64,000 nucleotides of DNA from Primulina eburnea. Taxonomy: Eukaryota > Streptophyta > Magnoliopsida > Lamiales > Gesneriaceae. Made by a program: the position numbers and the translations under genes. Below, piece by piece: positions 46,877 to 58,348 of this stretch. The DNA lies in the NCBI RefSeq assembly GCF_022965805.1, contig NC_133108.1, positions 35,847,361-35,911,360 of the forward strand, written 5' to 3'. Under the pieces are notes generated by a model. It did not search any database, was not told the DNA's origin, and saw nothing but the letters and a program-made list of their open reading frames with translations. Each line of letters opens with the position of its first letter. Position 1 is the stretch's first letter.

Positions 46877-49789
46877 TGAAAGCGTGCTTCATTATTATGA
46901 AATCTGTGGCCATAAAATTAATCATGTTGGAACAATTTTTCCCCATGTTTCGGTTTTTATTTCATATTATACTGGCTAATCGCTTGGTACTAACAATGAT
47001 ACATTGATTGATTACGCATCTTTATTTCATCTAACGTATGTACGAAACTTCACAGATGGCTAAACTTATAAATCATTATGTTATTCATGTATACAAATTT
47101 TTCATCTATATATTATACATCATTCATCATCTTATCTCACTCCAATACCCGAACGGATGATATCCATCCTTAACTAATTTTTTTAAAGTTTTCAAATATC
47201 GCTTCCATCCACATGATTTATCGAGGCATGCATTTATAATAAAATTAAGCACCAACTTCGACCTCCTTAAAAAAATGAAAATTATATTATATAAAACTTG
47301 TTAGTCCCTAAAATCATTTATGGAAAAAAGTAAACCAATCCAAAATCACCTGCATTTGAAATTTGTTTAGGATTTTCAATATCCAATCATAATTTTTTTA
47401 ATGAAATCCAAATCTAGGTAATAATAATCCATCCGATCAACACGTAGAGATGAGACATTAATAACATGACAAATCAAAATAAATTATATAAAGATTCCAC
47501 GGCACCATATTTGGACATGTATGGGAAAAAAATAAATGTGAAAATGATGTATAGGAATTTAAGCTATTTTGGTAATAATAAATTTATATATATATGTGAG
47601 TGGGACATTGTTATCGGGTTGTGGCCTTAATTTAGTCAACCTTTTATGTGGCAAGTTTTCTTGAATTTGTCACAAAGAGATGCCACGATATTTGGGTGCA
47701 TTTATTTTGCTCTATTATTGGATTTTCTCAAAGTCAATTGTGTGTAAAATCCGCCATTTTCATAATAGATTGACATGCAAATATTAATAAAACTGGATTT
47801 AAACTATTTTCGTATTTAATAAAAAATCGAAATATTTTATTTAATGGTTGAGACATTAATTTCCAAATCACAACGAGGAGGAGAATTTGAGGGTGAATAA
47901 AACGTTGAGTGATTTTTATTTTGATTAAAATATAAGTCAAACCTCAAAATAAAAGAAAATTATGAAAGTATAATACGTAATTCTCTGATAAATTAAAAAT
48001 AGTTATATGAGAATACTACTAGGATGCGTGAATTTTTAAGAAAGTTCTTGTGCATCAACTGCTAATAATAATGTATGATTTGATTGGCTAGATAAACGGT
48101 AAACGAGTTACATCGTATATATAGCAATGAGTAATACTGATCTCTGGAAGAGATAACACCAACAATAAGAAATTATATAATTGATATCTGTAAATGATAC
48201 GAGACATCATCAACAATAAGACACTTTCATCTTATATATAGAACTCATAAATCTAACAACTCAAATCATGAACACTCAAGTATGTGCAATCTGATAGACT
48301 TTTGTCCAAATTTTTTTAATATACTCAGAATATATACATAGTCGTCATAACTTATAAATTTAAATTTTGTTTGATTTTTTTTCAGAAAACTCAGTAAGCC
48401 CAAGTTGTAATTATTCATGAATCATAATATACTTAGCTATATAGATAGTCATGACCCGTAAAAAATTTAAATTTTGTTCATTTTTGTTAAAATACCCAAC
48501 AAGTCTGAGCTGCAAGTATTCATAAATAATAATTCATATTATTTCTTTATTGGAAGAATGGTATATGTTCCGACTAAATTAGTTAGTTTTTTGAATAAAT
48601 TGATCGAGAAGAGTTGCATGATCTTTTTCTTGAGTGACCCTTTCCACTCCGGATTCTTTGAAAGGGGAACACAAAATAATTTGATCTATGAACAACATTA
48701 TTTGGAGTCAAAAACAGTAGAGAAAATTACAATTTAAGTAGAATTTATTTGCATTTTTATATTATAATTTTCATAATTTTCGTTTTCAACTTTAAAGCTA
48801 TTAGGACATCTCCAATCCTACGCCAGAATAGCGTTTCACGCCATTTTGGCGCAGGGGCCTTCTCCAATGGGAAATAGCGCAGCTCTCATTCCCTTTGCGC
48901 CATATTTGGCGCAGGGAAAGTTAATTTTTTTTTATTTTTTTGTTTTTTTAATTATAAATATTTATATTAAAAATTATAAATAGTATTTATATAATAATAT
49001 GATATTATTATATTAATTTAATAATTAGATATATTTAAATAATATTTATTCTATTATTTTAATAATTAGATATTTGATTATAAAAATTAAAATATTTAAT
49101 TATATACATTTATAAATATATCTAGAGAATATGTTTTTTTAGAGTAAGATTTGAAGTAGATGAGTTGAAGATGAATATTGTATTTGGTGCAAAAATTATG
49201 CTATTTTAAAGTAGAGTTGCTTTAAAATAGAGTTTTAGATTGGAGATGACCTTATCATTTTTTTTGCGTTATAAAAAATACTATTTTGTATTTTAAGACC
49301 ATTTCATATGATTAATATAATCGCAATTTGTATTAATCTTTTTGGAAACATAGATATACTTTTGTAAAAAAAAATTATATTATTTCCATTCTGAATTCGG
49401 CCGTGTTTTCCATCATTCTCGCATCTCTAAAAAGACTCAAAAATCCCATAATTTTGCGACCCATTACACGAAAAAGCAAAGTGCCCACACGTGTATTGCA
49501 ATTATACGTTATTAAAAAAACAATTTTAACGTTAATAATTTAATAGTTAGGGCTTCGCTTTCCTGTTTCTTTCGACCAAAGAATACGTTGGGATCGGAGC
49601 CCAATGCTATAGTAATCCAAAATTTTGGATTAAATTATACTCTTTTTTTAAATAAAAAAATTGGAATAAAAAAATAATGACAAGTCACAAGTGGACACTC
49701 TGGACGAATGTCGATAAAAGCCGATATATTGATACGTGTATATAAATTAAATTTTAATATAAAGTGTAATTTTATATATAATAAATTTT
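46877..49789. repeat. Segmental duplication, copy C
   Basis: Collinear with 30661-34678 plus 41270-41332: TATGAAAGCGTGCTTCATT, ACTGGCTAATCGCTTGGTA, GAGTGGGACATTGTTATCGG, ACGAATGTCGATAAAAGCC. It lacks the MITE, the gypsy solo LTR and the copia element, but has its own MITE at 48804-49251. Otherwise no gene: the reading frames here are short and shared with copy B only in part. Confidence 0.88.
48804..49251. mobile_element. Harbinger/Tourist-like MITE with TTA duplication
   Basis: Ends GGACATCTCCAATC and GATTGGAGATGACC, flanked by TTA (48801-48803 and 49252-49254). Copy B at about 34225-34245 reads on without it. 448 bp, with TTTGGCGCAGGG repeats near the left end and an AT-rich centre. Confidence 0.82.
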
Positions 49790-51465
49790 AGGATAAGCAA
49801 TCATGTTGACATTTGTGTGTAATCAAATTACTGTTGATTATTTTTGGTGTTACATGATTTTATGTGAAAATATATAAGTTTATATTCAACTTTTAGAAAA
49901 CTTAAAAATGCGATTATAATTTTTTGATAATTAATTAAAATATAAAGTTGGATAGTTTTTTTTTTTACTATCGTTGAAATTTCAATGTTCTATAATAATT
50001 TTTTGATTTTCTAAATTCAGAGGTAATATAATCTTTTGCAAATGTATTATGATACCAAAACTGTTAGTACTCTACTCTATATACTTCTTATTTGTTGTAA
50101 TAGAATATAGATATTTATTAAATTAATTTTAGTTGTTTTCAAATTACGAATATTTTTAAAAATAATATATTAAATAAACTTTTGAAATTGGGGCTCATTT
50201 TGATCTAGGATAGATGGATTGAGTATAAAACGAAAAATGGAAAAAAAAAAGAAAAAAGAAAAAAAGAAGAAGTTTTGAATGGACATTGAATTCATGGACC
50301 AGCTGAAAAATTAACCAGGGAAAAGATTATAGAATAAGAATTTTCCAATATTCACAAATTCTGTGTTTATAATTATGAGATTCTAATCCTAAAAGGATAA
50401 TAAAGTTGCCGCGATTTGACAACAACCATTCAATGATAATAATTAAAAAAATCAGAATATTTATCGAATAAAATTGTCGATAAATAATTTTTAGTCTTTG
50501 TCCCGCGATATTATTAAAAAAAAAACAATAGATATTAATTATGCAACCTTATGATATATACAGACATGTTAAAAAAGACAAGAATTAAATTTATAATTTA
50601 TATATCATAAAAATAATATAATAATTATACATTCATAATAGGAGAATAAAATAATTGAATATATATTCTTTCATTATCATATTGATTGAAAATACAAAAA
50701 GGAGAAGTGACTAAATGTAATTCATGATATATTAAAATATTAAAGTGTGAATATAAAGTTTGTTTTGCGTCTATTGTTAAACAAAATGAGACCATTTGAG
50801 ATTTCTAATTTGAAACACTAAAATTTATTGTATGACCAAATGTTTGTTACTTTATCAAAAGTTATAGTTGGTGGTAATGATACGACTCAAATTTTTTAAA
50901 CCGTACAACAATTCAAACAACACGTTTCGATTGTTCTACTGATCATGAAATTTTTCGAGGTTTTTAGCTGAAATAGGTACATTTTAATTTTTTTACCTGT
51001 CTCTCAGTTTTTCTAGCATAATTGTATTACAGATGACCGATTAACTTTGCGGTATTGAATTCAATTGTTAGAGCTAAAGGAAAATGAGTTAAGGAAGTAT
51101 ATGATTGTATGAGTTGATCAAGGAGAATTTTAGATGGCGTGACAGCAGAGTGATATGTTATATGCTTCAATCTTCATTAATCTCTCACGTGGATTATGAG
51201 TCTGTTTGATAATAATAACTCTGCTTCTCGTGGGTTGGTTGATGATCTCGTAACTTCTTGCTTCGAACATTTTCTTCCTCGTACGACATTATGTAATGAT
51301 GTTGAACTTTCAATGAATGCTGTTTATCCTTCAAGATCTTGGAAATTTGAAGCTTATAACATACAAGTATGGGTTTCCTTTCTCTCTCATTTTTATGTTT
51401 CCAGTAATTTATTAGAGATGGTTCAAATCTTATCTCTATAGAAATAACATTGGCAAACATACATA
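49790..51465. other. Gene-free stretch left of the gag-only element
   Basis: AT-rich. From about 51180 to 51460 the composition is more gene-like (CTTCTTGCTTCGAACATTTT, AGATCTTGGAAATTTGAAGC), but I find no convincing exon. It was joined to 58348 before the insertion and so may be the 3' region of the inverted chromovirus. Confidence 0.35.
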
Positions 51466-53487
51466 TGTAATGCCCGAGATTTAATCATTTTAATCAGACG
51501 TTGATTAATTGACGTAATGGAAGTCATATGAACTCAAATGACGAAGCCGGGCGTTGGTTTATTTTAAGCCAAGATGTTCAACCTAACATCTCAAGATGTT
51601 CGACCGAACATCTCGCGCCCGAGCGGTAAATTTTATCCGCCCGAGCGAGATGTTTAATTTGTGAGGGCCGAGAGTTCTTCGCCCTAGCGAGCAATTTTGA
51701 CCGCCCGAGCGACTGGAGATGTTCAGCCGAGGATCTCGACCGAAACCAACTCGCCCTAGCGAGCACCTTTCGTCCGCCCTAGCGAGCGGCATGCATTTTG
51801 TCAAATCGCCACTTGGCCTATTGGGAATGCAACGAGTATATATATATATATACGTACATGCAAACTTTCCTTCAGAATCAAGGGGGAAGAAAGAAATAAG
51901 AAGGAGAAATTCCAAGTTCTTCCGAAGGGAAATTCGTGAGTTACGTAAAATCCGCCCGTCTGATTTTAAATCTGACTACAGTACTGTGTTCCTATCAACG
52001 CAGGCTACAACGGGACGTAAGTTTTATTACGTTTAGACAAGATTTGATTTTATGATATTGTCAGAATTGCATATGATTCAGATATAGCGTTTCTACTACC
52101 GTAGATATTGTAGAATCGAAGTCAGATTTAGAAACAGATTGTTTAGAGAATTGTTATGAATTTTAGAGTTGATTTGATTGAGATTGCTATCAGAATTACG
52201 CTGTTATTCATTTTAACGTGTACAGATACTGAAGTTATAGATTGTACTGAGATTTATTAGGAATTCTGGTAGTGTAATTGTGATGTTAAGACTGACGGGG
52301 TTACAAGACTGTAGTGTTATGCCGTCTAAACATCAATTGGTACAGATTGATCAGATTCAGTATTGGTTTCTGTTATCTCGTGATATTGTTGATGTGATCA
52401 GATTTATTACTGAATTGGGTATTGATCAGAACAGATTGTGTTTTGAGCTACACATTGATACAGTGTATTATTCTTGTCATTTCAGATCAGATATGGACAA
52501 ATTCGACTTCGAGACTTCGTCTTCCTCAGACGGGGAAGATAAAGGTATAATTCATGTGATATTCGGGAAGAACAACTCAATTGAGATCGCGTTGAGTTGC
52601 CCAATAAATCACATACTATACTCTTATTATGTTTTTATATGATTATGCTATGATTATAGATTGTTATTCATGCATTAAGATATGACAGTCTGGAGATCAG
52701 GCAGACTCTAGACGTTCGGCGATATCACAGCTCTGGGGAAGATCACCGCCCCTTTGTAGATGCGGATACAGATCAGGCCGAAGTCTAGGAATAAGACGTA
52801 CAGCACCTCGAGTGGTGGGTAGGTGACAGCCAGTGACGTCTTATTCACCCCGGGATCCCTAGAGTTGTAGATCGAGTCGAGTCTAGACATGATTTGATTA
52901 GGATTGCATACGCGTGTGGATGTGGCTCCTAGACCATGGGACCCATCATTATTGCTTTCAGTGTGCTAGCATGTATTATGATTAAGATTGTTTAGAGGCA
53001 TGTTTATCTGATCTGAGTTGCATGCTTGACCTGATTAGATTTCATAGCTTATGAAATCTAAGGTTTGCTTTGACATGTTTTATGAATTAGTTTGTTTATA
53101 TACATGCTTACCATGTTTTATACTGGGATTTGTTCTCACCGGAGTTATCCGGCTGTCGTCTTGTTTTGTATGTGTGCATGACGGCAGGTGGGGCAGGATC
53201 AGGGTCAAGATGATGAGGAGAGAAGAACGAAATAGCGTGGTGATTCCGGACTTGGAGTAGAGTTGATTTTAATACTTGAAATTAGTATTTGAACCCTAGA
53301 CTTGGTTGTACAGTTTTGTATTTTAATACTGAAATGTATTTTATATATAGACATGTATATTATGTTAGATTCCATTACCTTCCGCAGTTACATTTTAAAA
53401 CGAAAAATTTTTAGACCCTGTTTTATCTTAATTGATAATTAAATCCCAACGATGATTAAGAAGATGATTAGCGTCCGGGTCCCCACA
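51466..53487 (+). repeat. 5' LTR of the gag-only element
   Basis: TGTAATGCCCGAG...GGGTCCCCACA, 2,022 bp. A TATA-like GTATATATATATATAC is at 51836-51852. The U3 part holds six CGCCC(G/T)AGCG boxes and several AGATGTT/AACATCT dyads (51570-51790). The reading frames inside recur exactly in the 3' LTR and are not genes. Confidence 0.95.
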
Positions 53488-53492
53488 ACAGG

Positions 53493-53504
53493 TGGTATCA
53501 GAGC
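53493..53504 (+). other. Primer binding site of the gag-only element
   Basis: TGGTATCAGAGC, complementary to initiator tRNA-Met, five bases after the LTR end. Confidence 0.9.
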
Positions 53505-53892
53505 TGATAGTTCCTTTAGCGATAGATCTTTTAGAGATAGATCCTTTAGATTGAGATAGTAAGAACTGATAGATCTTTTAGATTGACTTAGATCGAGATA
53601 GAAGAGAATGAGCGGGGTAGATGAATTTTCTTTCCTTGCATGTCTGTGCTAGCATGAGATTGATTTTCATGTTGATTGACATTGTGATGCTAGCATGAGA
53701 CTCTATGTTATTGCTTTAAGATACATGCTTACCTGATTATATGATTTGAATTGGTATTATGTATTTTTAAATATGAATCAGATCGTATTCATGATCAGCA
53801 GTAAGATGATCAGGATCAGAAAATATTGGCACAGATTTGTATTATTGGGTTTTTAATGTGTGTGGTAATCAGATGTACTTCCCAGAAGGATT

Positions 53893-54825
53893 TTGGAAAC
53901 AGGCAGTACTTCGTATGAGCAGCCATATATACCAGAACTGCAGATAGATGTGTCAGCGACTCCGATGGAAACTAAGTTGGCAGAATTTCAGTTATTTCAG
54001 CCGCCGATTCTGAGTGGTACAGAGACGCCGGAAACGTGTCAGCACTGGGTTGAGGACATAGAGATATTGTTTGATCTACTGGATTGTACGGATGACCAAA
54101 GAGTTAAATTGGTATTTCACCAATTACAAGAGGCTGGCAGAAGTTGGTGGATTACAATCAAAAGAGTATTGGCACTGCGTGGTACTGTGATCACATGGGA
54201 AGTCTTCAAGACTGAATTCTATCAAAGGTTTTTCTCCGCCTCGTACCGAGAAGACAAGAAAGCAGAATTTGAGAATTTAAGTCAAGGTCAATTGAAGATT
54301 GATGATTATGCTGCTAAATTTTCTACTCTGTTGCGTTTTGCTCCTCATATGGCTAGGGATGATGAAGCTGTAGTGACTCAATTCATTAGAGGATTGAATT
54401 CGGAGATAGTTGCCTTCATGAATCTACAGCGACCCTATCATTTTGCTGATGTCTTGAGTAAAGCAAAGAGAGCAGAAGAGAGTCTGATTCGACAATTAGC
54501 GAGGTTGTGTGTGAAGCAACCCCAGACACCACAATCCCCTTCGAGATTGGAACGTGGCAGCACGAGTGGAAAGCAAGATTTGCTGAAAGCTCGGAAGAAA
54601 CAGTTCAAGAAGTTAGGCAGTGGTTCCTCCAGTTCCAGTGGCTCCAGTCCGAGTTATACTGGAGTTTATTGCGCTAGGTGTGGAGGGAGACATCCCACCG
54701 AGCAATGCCAGGGAGTGACTGGTAGATGCAATATCTGCGGACAACACGGGCATTTTGCTAGAGTGTGTCCTCAGAAGGGTTCCCAAAGATTCTGGGGAGC
54801 AGGACCATCGGGGGGCAATGCGTGA
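53893..54825 (+). CDS. Ty3/gypsy Gag protein of the gag-only element
   Basis: The open frame codes for up to 310 residues. A retrotransposon Gag domain spans about residues 65-165 (HWVEDIEILFDLLDC; FKTEFYQRFFSASYREDKK; AAKFSTLLRFAP), followed by a basic linker with a Ser-run and a CCHC zinc knuckle (CNICGQHGHFARVC, about 278-291) preceded by a second Cys/His group (CARCGGRHPTEQC). It packages element RNA into cytoplasmic particles. The frame opens with TTG at 53893 after a stop at 53866-53868; the first ATG is at 53965 (residue 25), so the original start may have been lost or the protein may start at 53965. The frame is otherwise intact, as expected if Gag is still selected in a non-autonomous element. 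Confidence 0.88.
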   Translation: METGSTSYEQPYIPELQIDVSATPMETKLAEFQLFQPPILSGTETPETCQHWVEDIEILFDLLDCTDDQRVKLVFHQLQEAGRSWWITIKRVLALRGTVITWEVFKTEFYQRFFSASYREDKKAEFENLSQGQLKIDDYAAKFSTLLRFAPHMARDDEAVVTQFIRGLNSEIVAFMNLQRPYHFADVLSKAKRAEESLIRQLARLCVKQPQTPQSPSRLERGSTSGKQDLLKARKKQFKKLGSGSSSSSGSSPSYTGVYCARCGGRHPTEQCQGVTGRCNICGQHGHFARVCPQKGSQRFWGAGPSGGNA

Positions 54826-56310
54826 GCAACAAACCCAGAAACTACAACAGCAATGGGTCAGGTATGAATCCGGTATGCAGTTACTGATACAGGTTTTCAT
54901 TCAGACTATGCGGTATCAGAAATGTCAGCATTAGCAGAATGTCGGATATGTCAGAACCAGATTATCTTCTTCTGATTTTCTTTTTCTTGTATTGCGTTAT
55001 GTCTGCTGAATATTGTTATGATTCTAAATCAGTATTTGAGACATCTTATATTGGTTGGGAGTATATTCTATGTGCAGATGAGATATAGCAGTTGATCTGG
55101 GCAGTATGAAGATTTGTCAGCCAACCAGAATCTATTATGTTATGAGTTTCCTTAAACTCACTAGATAGGCATAGGTTCTTTCTATTCAGACTTTGATGTT
55201 ATTGGGAGTCAGTGTGTGATGCAGACTAGTGTAAACAGTTCAGAAATGTAATCAGAATGTTCAGAACTGTATTTTGTTGATCAGATCAGTATAACAGCTA
55301 TGTAATTTGTGTTTTGTATAAGACCGATTATCGTGTTATATCAGAATGTTTCAAATTGTTACAGCTTTTGGTATTGATAGTCAGAGCTGAATACCAGGTA
55401 GGTATTTCTTATTCATTTTTATGTTATTAACTGGTTGTTTATACCGGATAGTTCGAAGCTGAAGCCACAGGTAGTGTCAGACATGCACAATAAGGGATTT
55501 AGTTTTTATTCAGATGATTCAAAAGGTATGATATTCGAACAGATAGTGGTGATATAGACAGATTTGATCAGTGGTAACAAAATTTGTACAGAAATATGGG
55601 CAGAAAGTGTACTGATATGTCTGAATCACTAACAAAAGAAGCCAGAAAGCTAGGAATCAGAAGATGATTACCGACTTAGGGTATTCCTGAATAGAAATGG
55701 GAATACATTTCTATAGCTTTTGTAATGAAATTACCACCATTTTCTGCAGATTGGGATATGGTATGATCGTGATTGATAGATTGTTCAATCTATATCAAGT
55801 AAGTTGTATAAGAAGATGTACAACCAGAACTAGAAGACAGAGATCACTGTCAAAGAAATACTCAGATTGATGTGAATGTGATGAAGTTTGCACTTATGGT
55901 AGGTTATATCATAAGCTGTTTCTCTCAGACTTGTTACAGATTGACAGGTAGTCAGCGTGTAGTAGTCAGATATTGAAAGATATTGATAGAACTCTAATGC
56001 GGGATGTTAGCACTAGTTATCAAGATAGTGCAGAAGAATAGAAGTAGGAAACCAATGTCGGATGATGACGATTGGTAGTTGGAACCGATGATGGCATATG
56101 TCCTTAATTGGAATAGACAGGTGGAATAGCAACTACAGATGATATTGCTTTGTTATGGATTGCAATTGGCGTATACAGGTGTTGTATAGCCAGTAATATG
56201 GGATTGATTCGGCTAGTGAAATGAGTTTGGATGTTAAACTCTGTTCTACATTTCTTCTGATAGAGTTGGAGTGATTGTTTGTGAGTTCGAGGACGAACTC
56301 AGATCTAAGA
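54826..56310 (+). other. Non-coding interior of the gag-only element
   Basis: About 1.5 kb with dense stops in all frames. I cannot recognise pol motifs here. It ends with GTGAGTTCGAGGACGAACTC (about 56281-56300), the block that normally follows pol in Tekay-like elements. Confidence 0.7.
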
Positions 56311-56320
56311 GAGGGAGAAA
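56311..56320 (+). other. Polypurine tract of the gag-only element
   Basis: GAGGGAGAAA right before the 3' LTR. Confidence 0.85.
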
Positions 56321-58342
56321 TGTAATGCCCGAGATTTAATCATTTTAATCAGACGTTGATTAATTGACGTAATGGAAGTCATAGGAACTCAAATGACGAA
56401 GCCGGGCGTTGGTTTATTTTAAGCCAAGATGTTCAACCTAACATCTCAAGATGTTCGACCGAACATCTCGCGCCCGAGCGGTAAATTTTATCCGCCCGAG
56501 CGAGATGTTTAATTTGTGAGGGCCGAGAGTTCTTCGCCCTAGCGAGCAATTTTGACCGCCCGAGCGACTGGAGATGTTCAGCCGAGGATCTCGACCGAAA
56601 CCAACTCGCCCTAGCGAGCACCTTTCGTCCGCCCTAGCGAACGGCATGCATTTTGTCAAATCGCCACTTGGCCTATTGGGAATGCAACGAGTATATATAT
56701 ATATATACGTACATGCAAACTTTCCTTCAGAATCAAGGGGGAAGAAAGAAATAAGAAGGAGAAATTCCAAGTTCTTCCGAAGGGAAATTCGTGAGTTACG
56801 TAAAATCCGTCCGTCTGATTTTAAATCTGACTACAGTACTGTGTTCCTATCAACGCAGGCTACAACGGGACGTAAGTTTTATTACGTTTAGACAAGATTT
56901 GATTTTATGATATTGTCAGAATTGCATATGATTCAGATACAGCGTTTCTACTACCGTAGATATTGTAGAATCGAAGTCAGATTTAGAAACAGATTGTTTA
57001 GAGAATTGTTATGAATTTTAGAGTTGATTTGATTGAGATTGCTATCAGAATTACGCTGTTATTCATTTTAACGTGTACAGATACTGAAGTTATAGATTGT
57101 ACTGAGATTTATTAGGAATTCTGGTAGTGTAATTGTGATGTTAAGACTGACGGGGTTACAAGACTGTAGTGTTATGCCGTCTAAACATCAATTGGTACAG
57201 ATTGATCAGATTCAGTATTGGTTTCTGTTATCTCGTGATATTGTTGATGTGATCAGATTTATTACTGAATTGGGTATTGATCAGAACAGATTGTGTTTTG
57301 AGCTACACATTGATACAGTGTATTATTCTTGTCATTTCAGATCAGATATGGACAAATTCGACTTCGAGACTTCGTCTTCCTCAGACGGGGAAGATAAAGG
57401 TATAATTCATGTGATATTCGGGAAGAACAACTCAATTGAGATCGCGTTGAGTTGCCCAATAAATCACATACTATACTCTTATTATGTTTTTATATGATTA
57501 TGCTATGATTATAGATTGTTATTCATGCATTAAGATAGGACAGTCTGGAGATCAGACAGACTCTAGACGTTCGGCGATATCACAGCTCTGGGGAAGATCA
57601 CCGCCCCTTTGTAGATGCGGATACAGATCAGGCCGAAGTCTAGGAATAAGACGTACAGCACCTCGAGTGGTGGGTAGGTGACAGCCAGTGACGTCTTATT
57701 CACCCCGGGATCCCTAGAGTTGTAGATCGAGTCGAGTCTAGACATGATTTGATTAGGATTGCATACGCATGTGGATGTGGCTCCTAGACCATGGGACCCA
57801 TCATTATTGCTTTCAGTGTGCTAGCATGTATTATGATTAAGATTGTTTAGAGGCATGTTTATCTGATCTGAGTTGCATGCTTGACCTGATTAGATTTCAT
57901 AGCTTATGAAATCTAAGGTTTGCTTTGACATGTTTTATGAATTAGTTTGTTTATATACATGCTTACCATGTTTTATACTGGGATTTGTTCTCACCGGAGT
58001 TATCCGGCTGTCGTCTTGTTTTGTATGTGTGCATGACGGCAGGTGGGGCAGGATCAGGGTCAAGATGATGAGGAGAGAAGAACGAAATAGCGTGGTGATT
58101 CCGGACTTGGAGTAGAGTTGATTTTAATACTTGAAATTAGTATTTGAACCCTAGACTTAGTTGTACAGTTTTGTATTTTAATACTGAAATGTATTTTATA
58201 TATAGACATGTATATTATGTTAGATTCCATTACCTTCCGCAGTTACATTTTAAAACGAAAAATTTTTAGACCCTGTTTTATCTTAATTGATAATTAAATC
58301 CCAACGATGATTAAGAAGATGATTAGCGTCCGGGTCCCCACA
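56321..58342 (+). repeat. 3' LTR of the gag-only element
   Basis: 2,022 bp, same length as the 5' LTR. Differences noted: CATATGAAC/CATAGGAAC, GAGCGGC/GAACGGC, GATATAGC/GATACAGC, CCGCCCG/CCGTCCG, ATATGAC/ATAGGAC, AGGCAG/AGACAG, GCGTG/GCATG, TTGGTTG/TTAGTTG. Confidence 0.95.
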
Positions 58343-58348
58343 CATATG

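Larger units (their letters stand above)
51466..58342 (+). mobile_element. Gag-only (TR-GAG-like) Ty3/gypsy element, young
   Basis: Two 2,022-bp LTRs flank a 2.8-kb interior with PBS, gag and PPT but no recognisable protease, RT or integrase. Flanks: ACATA at 51461-51465 and ACATA(T) at 58342-58347, so it is a single intact insertion (the boundary is ambiguous by one base). I count about eight mismatches between the LTRs (around 0.4 percent), so it moved recently, presumably with enzymes of a related full-length element. Chromovirus (Tekay/Del-like) by Gag type and by the TTCGAGGACGAACT block before the PPT. Confidence 0.9.

Noticed and set aside
51578..53260. Several ORFs (60-120 codons) in the 5' LTR, repeated at 56433-58115
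   Set aside because: They recur unchanged because both LTRs are near-identical copies; LTRs of this clade do not code for protein.
53493..53504. tRNA-like sequence TGGTATCAGAGC (also at 40733-40744 on the - strand)
   Set aside because: Only the 12-18 bases complementary to a tRNA 3' end are present; these are primer binding sites, not tRNA genes.
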